Assembly (NCBI GenBank): GCA_047974845.1
Contig: JBKECQ010000015.1
Coordinates: forward strand, 1-64,000
Reading direction: 5' to 3'
Length of the DNA stretch: 64,000 bases
Origin: Aminipila sp047974845
GTDB lineage: Bacteria; Bacillota; Clostridia; Peptostreptococcales; Anaerovoracaceae
A program made the translations under genes and the position numbers. Below, in pieces: positions 61,133-64,000 of the stretch (the first letter of the stretch is position 1; each line of letters begins with the position of its first letter). The notes beneath the pieces are model-generated. The model was given only the letters and a program-made list of their open reading frames with translations, did not search any database and was not told the origin of the DNA.

Positions 61133-62158
61133 CTAAAATTTTTGAAGTGGTTCAACTATATCTCCACTTGTTTTATCAATAGCCGCAATCCAATAGCCAT
61201 ATGCTGTCATCCTATTTTCTAAAGAGCATTCGGCCTTAGTGGCTTCCAAAGATTCTGCTCCAACAATGGGTTGCCATAAAACGAAACCCGACCTGCCTGA
61301 TTCAGGCTGTTCTTCATTAATATATCTTCCCGGGATTCCTAAATAGTAAAGGTTTGCATCCTCTCCAAATATGTAATGCCTATATTTGGTTGCACCATAC
61401 ATAGCACCCGGAGAGACTATGGGCAAATTTTTAGTATTGGCTACTCTTTTCCACTTTGCACCGGTTTTGTCTTTGCTGAATGGTGTAACCGTGTCATAGA
61501 ACTCTCCATTTTTAACAGTTTTCTCACATATTTCTTTTAAATAATCATTGTAAAACCGATTAAAATTTGTTTTTTCCTCCCTATAATGTCCCTGCCTTCT
61601 GTTATCTGCTCTACTTTCATTAACATCAAATGGCTCTCTTCTTGTTCTTTCTTTTTCCGATTCTTGGGTTTCTTCATCTTTGTTCTTCACATTGGTTTGT
61701 GCTGTGTTTTGCTCCCTTTTTTCAGCTCTGGCAGCAACTACATTACCCTGAGCACCAATTCTTCCTTGTAATACCGGATGCAACGGTTCCTTATTGTCCC
61801 TCATGGATACTGCCGCAACTATTGCTACCGAATATTCCGATAGCCGACCACCTTTACCATCAACATTGTTTGGGTCAAACCTAAAATAATTTTCACCCGT
61901 GCCAAATCGATTTACGATTAATGACCCAATAACCGTGTGAATGGTTCTCTCCTTTTTTTCTCCGAATAAAATCAGTTTATATATGTACTTATTTCGTTCA
62001 AAGGGTCTCAGGTTTTGTACGGTTAATGAAACTGCCCCCTTATTATTTCCGGTTTCCAGTCTCAAATTACCATATATAGCCTGATCGCGTTTTGCAGCAA
62101 AGTCTCGATTTTCCTCGGAAAGAAGCACCATTGATTTATTATATTTTGTGTATTCCAT
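61133..62158 (-). CDS. Protein of unknown function, 341 residues, two folded regions and a charged linker
   Basis: I do not recognise a named family with confidence. The start is ATG 62158, five bases after GGGAGG; a longer frame would run into the divergent CvpA gene. The N-terminal part (about 1-125) is beta-rich (GAVSLTVQNLRPFERNKY, IHTVIGSLIVNRFG) and resembles small clostridial domains with a NVxGKGG turn. A hydrophilic linker rich in Arg, Glu, Asn and Gln (about 126-205) follows. The C-terminal part (about 210-341) has GAMYGATKYRHYIFGED, YYLGIPGRYINEEQPES, FVLWQPIVGAE and GYWIAAIDKTSGDI, where many aromatic residues cluster. No signal peptide or membrane helix. Similar proteins occur in spore-forming clostridia next to cvpA, as far as I recall. 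Confidence 0.6.
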   Translation of the reverse strand: MEYTKYNKSMVLLSEENRDFAAKRDQAIYGNLRLETGNNKGAVSLTVQNLRPFERNKYIYKLILFGEKKERTIHTVIGSLIVNRFGTGENYFRFDPNNVDGKGGRLSEYSVAIVAAVSMRDNKEPLHPVLQGRIGAQGNVVAARAEKREQNTAQTNVKNKDEETQESEKERTRREPFDVNESRADNRRQGHYREEKTNFNRFYNDYLKEICEKTVKNGEFYDTVTPFSKDKTGAKWKRVANTKNLPIVSPGAMYGATKYRHYIFGEDANLYYLGIPGRYINEEQPESGRSGFVLWQPIVGAESLEATKAECSLENRMTAYGYWIAAIDKTSGDIVEPLQKF

Positions 62159-62218
62159 ATTGCCCTCCCTCAGCATTTTTAGTACTATATACATATATAT
62201 GGGGAAGGGGTTTAATTT

Positions 62219-62842
62219 ATGATACTTGACATTATAGTTGTATTTATAGTTATTGCTACCATGGTTCAGGGGTATAGACATGGGTTGCTTCATACATTCT
62301 TGAATACTTTAGGCTGGTTAATTGCTCTTGGTTTAGGATTTATTTTATCTCCTAAAATAAATGAGCTTATTTTAGATAATACAAATTTGTACACTACTAT
62401 TTATACAAAAATTAGCAGTAAGACAGAGGGTATGCTTTTACCTGAACAGGGACAAGCTGACATTTCATCTTTTATATACGATCCTTTTTTATCACTGTCC
62501 AACTCCGTTGCCGATGGGGTTACGTCTTTTATTATTACGGTTTTATGTTTTATAATTGTTACATCTTTAATAAATCTTGTGTTTAAGGTGGTTTTAAGAA
62601 CGTTTTCCAGAGAACATAACAATAATATTTTAGGCTTCACAGATGGGGCTTTTGGTCTAGTCTTTGGTTTTGTCAAAGGAATTATTTACGTTTTTATATG
62701 TCTTGCTTGTATGTTTCCATTAGCTTCACTTATAAACACAGAGGTATTAAACTTTTTAGCTAACAGTTTACACAATTCCAATTTCGCCATGGATCTTTAT
62801 AAAAATAATTTAGTCTTGCTTTTATTCAGAGATATTTTTTAA
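62219..62842 (+). CDS. CvpA-family membrane protein
   Basis: 207 residues with four to five hydrophobic segments. MILDIIVVFIVIATMVQGYRHG (the DxxxxxxxxxxGxRxG start of CvpA) is at the N-terminus, with GYRHGLLHTFLNTLGWLIA following, and FGLVFGFVKGIIYVF later. CvpA was named for colicin V production; in Firmicutes the role is not well defined and may concern envelope integrity. Here a longer soluble loop (about 60-95) separates the second and third helices. GGGGAAGGGG precedes the ATG. Divergent from the unassigned gene. Confidence 0.8.
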   Translation: MILDIIVVFIVIATMVQGYRHGLLHTFLNTLGWLIALGLGFILSPKINELILDNTNLYTTIYTKISSKTEGMLLPEQGQADISSFIYDPFLSLSNSVADGVTSFIITVLCFIIVTSLINLVFKVVLRTFSREHNNNILGFTDGAFGLVFGFVKGIIYVFICLACMFPLASLINTEVLNFLANSLHNSNFAMDLYKNNLVLLLFRDIF

Positions 62843-62897
62843 GTTTTTTTAAACAGACAACTCCCTATGATACATTGGGATTTGGGCAGTTTTCGCA

Positions 62898-63521
62898 TTA
62901 ACGGCAAAATACTGCACCAACTATGCCCATTATTAATATAATTTTTACCGGGCTAAATTTAAACTTACCGATTAGTATTATTGTGACTATAAATACTATA
63001 AGAGGAATGATTTGTATACCGGAAAGTAAGTCCGAAATGACCCATTTTATATTATTGAGCATTTCATCCCTTGGTAATGCCGGTATGGCTCCGTTCCATA
63101 AAAAACTCTCTTCTTTATTTATTAGTGATGTCTCCCCTACAAATACCGCTGCCGCTGCAATAAGACCAACTGTTGCCGGTCGTATTCCTTTAAACGCAGC
63201 CTCTAATCCTTGATTCTCACTAAATTTGTCTAAGAATCGAATAACTACAATAATTAATAAAAATGAAGGTAATGCCACTCCGAAAGTTGCACATATTGCA
63301 CCTATAATGCCTGCAAAGCTAAAGCCTACAAAGGTTGCCGCATTTACTGCCACCGGACCCGGTGTCACTTGTGATAATGCCACTAGGTTGGAAAATTCCT
63401 CTGCCGACATAAAACCAAAGGATTGAACGGTTTGAAAAATAAGTGGAAGCATTGCAAGCCCACCACCAAAGCTAAAAATTCCTATTTTAAAAAAAGTGAG
63501 AAATAAAGTTAAATAAATCAT
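62898..63521 (-). CDS. chrA: Chromate transporter family protein, half-length, second copy
   Basis: 207-residue one-domain CHR protein. FGGGLAMLPLI near residue 20, LSQVTPGPVAVNAATFVGF near 48, and about six hydrophobic segments are the family features. In Firmicutes two such half-length genes side by side form the transporter. GGGAGGTGAGG lies before ATG at the end of the upstream copy, and the two genes are directly adjacent, so they are cotranscribed. Chromate export is established only for some members; in anaerobes the natural substrate may be another oxyanion. Confidence 0.87.
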   Translation of the reverse strand: MIYLTLFLTFFKIGIFSFGGGLAMLPLIFQTVQSFGFMSAEEFSNLVALSQVTPGPVAVNAATFVGFSFAGIIGAICATFGVALPSFLLIIVVIRFLDKFSENQGLEAAFKGIRPATVGLIAAAAVFVGETSLINKEESFLWNGAIPALPRDEMLNNIKWVISDLLSGIQIIPLIVFIVTIILIGKFKFSPVKIILIMGIVGAVFCR

Positions 63522-64000
63522 TTAAACCTCACCTCCCATATCTTGTCCTTTTTTCCAATATGGAATTAATCCTGATATGGCGCCTAAAATAACCGCCCAA
63601 ATGGCAGACACATCAAATATTGCAATCATAACAAATGATATGCAAGCTACTATCCAAGTCAATTTATCCTTTAATATCTTTTTACCAAGCTTGACAGCAG
63701 AGTATAAAATCAAGGCACACGAAGCCGCCTTGATGGCATTAAACGCACCATTTACATAGGGGTTTTCACCTATAGCTCCTAAAAAGACCACTGCTAAAAT
63801 AATTATGGTAAATGACGGCAAAACTGTACCTAAGGTTGCCGCAACCGAACCAATAAAACCTTTACGTCTAAACCCTACAAAGGTTGCTGTATTAATAGCT
63901 ATAACCCCCGGTAGAGACTGACATACGGCAATACAGTCTATCATCTCATCATCATCAAGCCATTCGTAATCATCAACTACCATACGCTGAATAAGCGGAA
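63522..64000 (-). CDS. chrA: Chromate transporter family protein, half-length, first copy (N-terminus outside window)
   Basis: The C-terminal ~159 residues of a CHR-family protein are visible; the frame stays open to the window edge with PLIQRMVVDDYEWL, which corresponds to the conserved LPLIQ segment, so about 20-25 residues are missing. CQSLPGVIAINTATFVGF near the middle is the second family signature (PG motif). It forms a pair with the downstream copy. An internal ATG at 63983 exists but is not the true start. Confidence 0.85.
   Translation of the reverse strand, partial: PLIQRMVVDDYEWLDDDEMIDCIAVCQSLPGVIAINTATFVGFRRKGFIGSVAATLGTVLPSFTIIILAVVFLGAIGENPYVNGAFNAIKAASCALILYSAVKLGKKILKDKLTWIVACISFVMIAIFDVSAIWAVILGAISGLIPYWKKGQDMGGEV

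Noticed and set aside
62159..62293. A longer unassigned protein starting inside the divergent cvpA gene
   Set aside because: The extension has low-complexity Asn/Tyr composition, and ATG 62158 has a clear GGGAGG site.
62898..64000. One chromate transporter gene broken by a frameshift
   Set aside because: Each half has its own complete family signatures and the second has a ribosome site and start; paired half-length genes are normal in Firmicutes.

Overview
The window is low-GC chromosomal DNA from an endospore-forming Firmicute, most likely a member of the Clostridia. Evidence for this: a spoIIR gene beside a SipL-type SPOCS/LysM spore morphogenesis gene, five genes for secreted S-layer-homology (SLH) proteins, an ECF vitamin transporter, an Hsp33/Ddl/PgcA housekeeping block, strong AGGAGG-type ribosome binding sites and many U-tailed hairpin terminators. 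I saw no tRNA or rRNA gene, no CRISPR array and no intact transposon.

Layout. (1) 1-588: 3' end of a TolC-family gene. (2) 781-17489: a surface-glycan locus. One gene for an O-antigen-ligase-type polymerase faces right; fourteen genes run left from a near-consensus promoter at 17460-17489. In transcription order they encode a MurJ-like flippase, two family-9 (heptosyltransferase-type) glycosyltransferases, HldE, GmhA, GmhB (ADP-heptose precursors), CapE, CapF, CapG (UDP-L-FucNAc), a GT4 glycosyltransferase, a PglC-type initiating sugar transferase, an ATP-grasp ligase, a HAD phosphatase and a LegC-type aminotransferase. (3) 17592-18426: a decayed ISL3-family insertion sequence. (4) 18431-30783: an S-layer island with the likely main S-layer protein, three further leftward SLH genes, and a rightward acyltransferase plus a 1067-residue SLH/Ig/helical-repeat protein. 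(5) 30815-40167: a ClC antiporter, an ECF transporter operon (S component, double ATPase, T component) with a structured leader, a DUF1846 protein and a P-type Ca2+ ATPase. (6) 40222-50622: CtpA-type protease, DUF1934 protein, Ddl, Hsp33, phosphosugar mutase, HtrA protease, SpoIIR and SipL. (7) 50758-64000: diguanylate cyclase, CheC, GntR regulator, IspE, Ig-like membrane protein, TadA, a 7alpha-HSDH-like SDR, a four-domain FAD/rhodanese/TusA/DsrE sulfur protein with a divergent Crp/Fnr regulator, an unassigned protein, CvpA and a split chromate transporter cut by the window end.

How it fits together. Regions 2 and 4 read as a cell-surface programme: nucleotide-sugar synthesis, lipid-linked assembly, flipping and polymerisation of a glycan, next to the S-layer proteins that would be coated by it or anchored to the wall. 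The most interesting signal is regulatory. Two promoters of the main S-layer gene and the promoter of a small SLH gene each carry a direct repeat that fits the WalR (YycF) consensus TGTWAH-N5-TGTWAH, and two of the three share the same base-pair spacing to the -35/-10 elements. Other signals worth checking are a perfect Crp/Fnr-type palindrome 41 bp upstream of the predicted start of the sulfur-protein transcript, an unassigned three-way-junction RNA candidate ahead of the ECF operon, and a heptose pathway of Gram-negative type in a spore-former.
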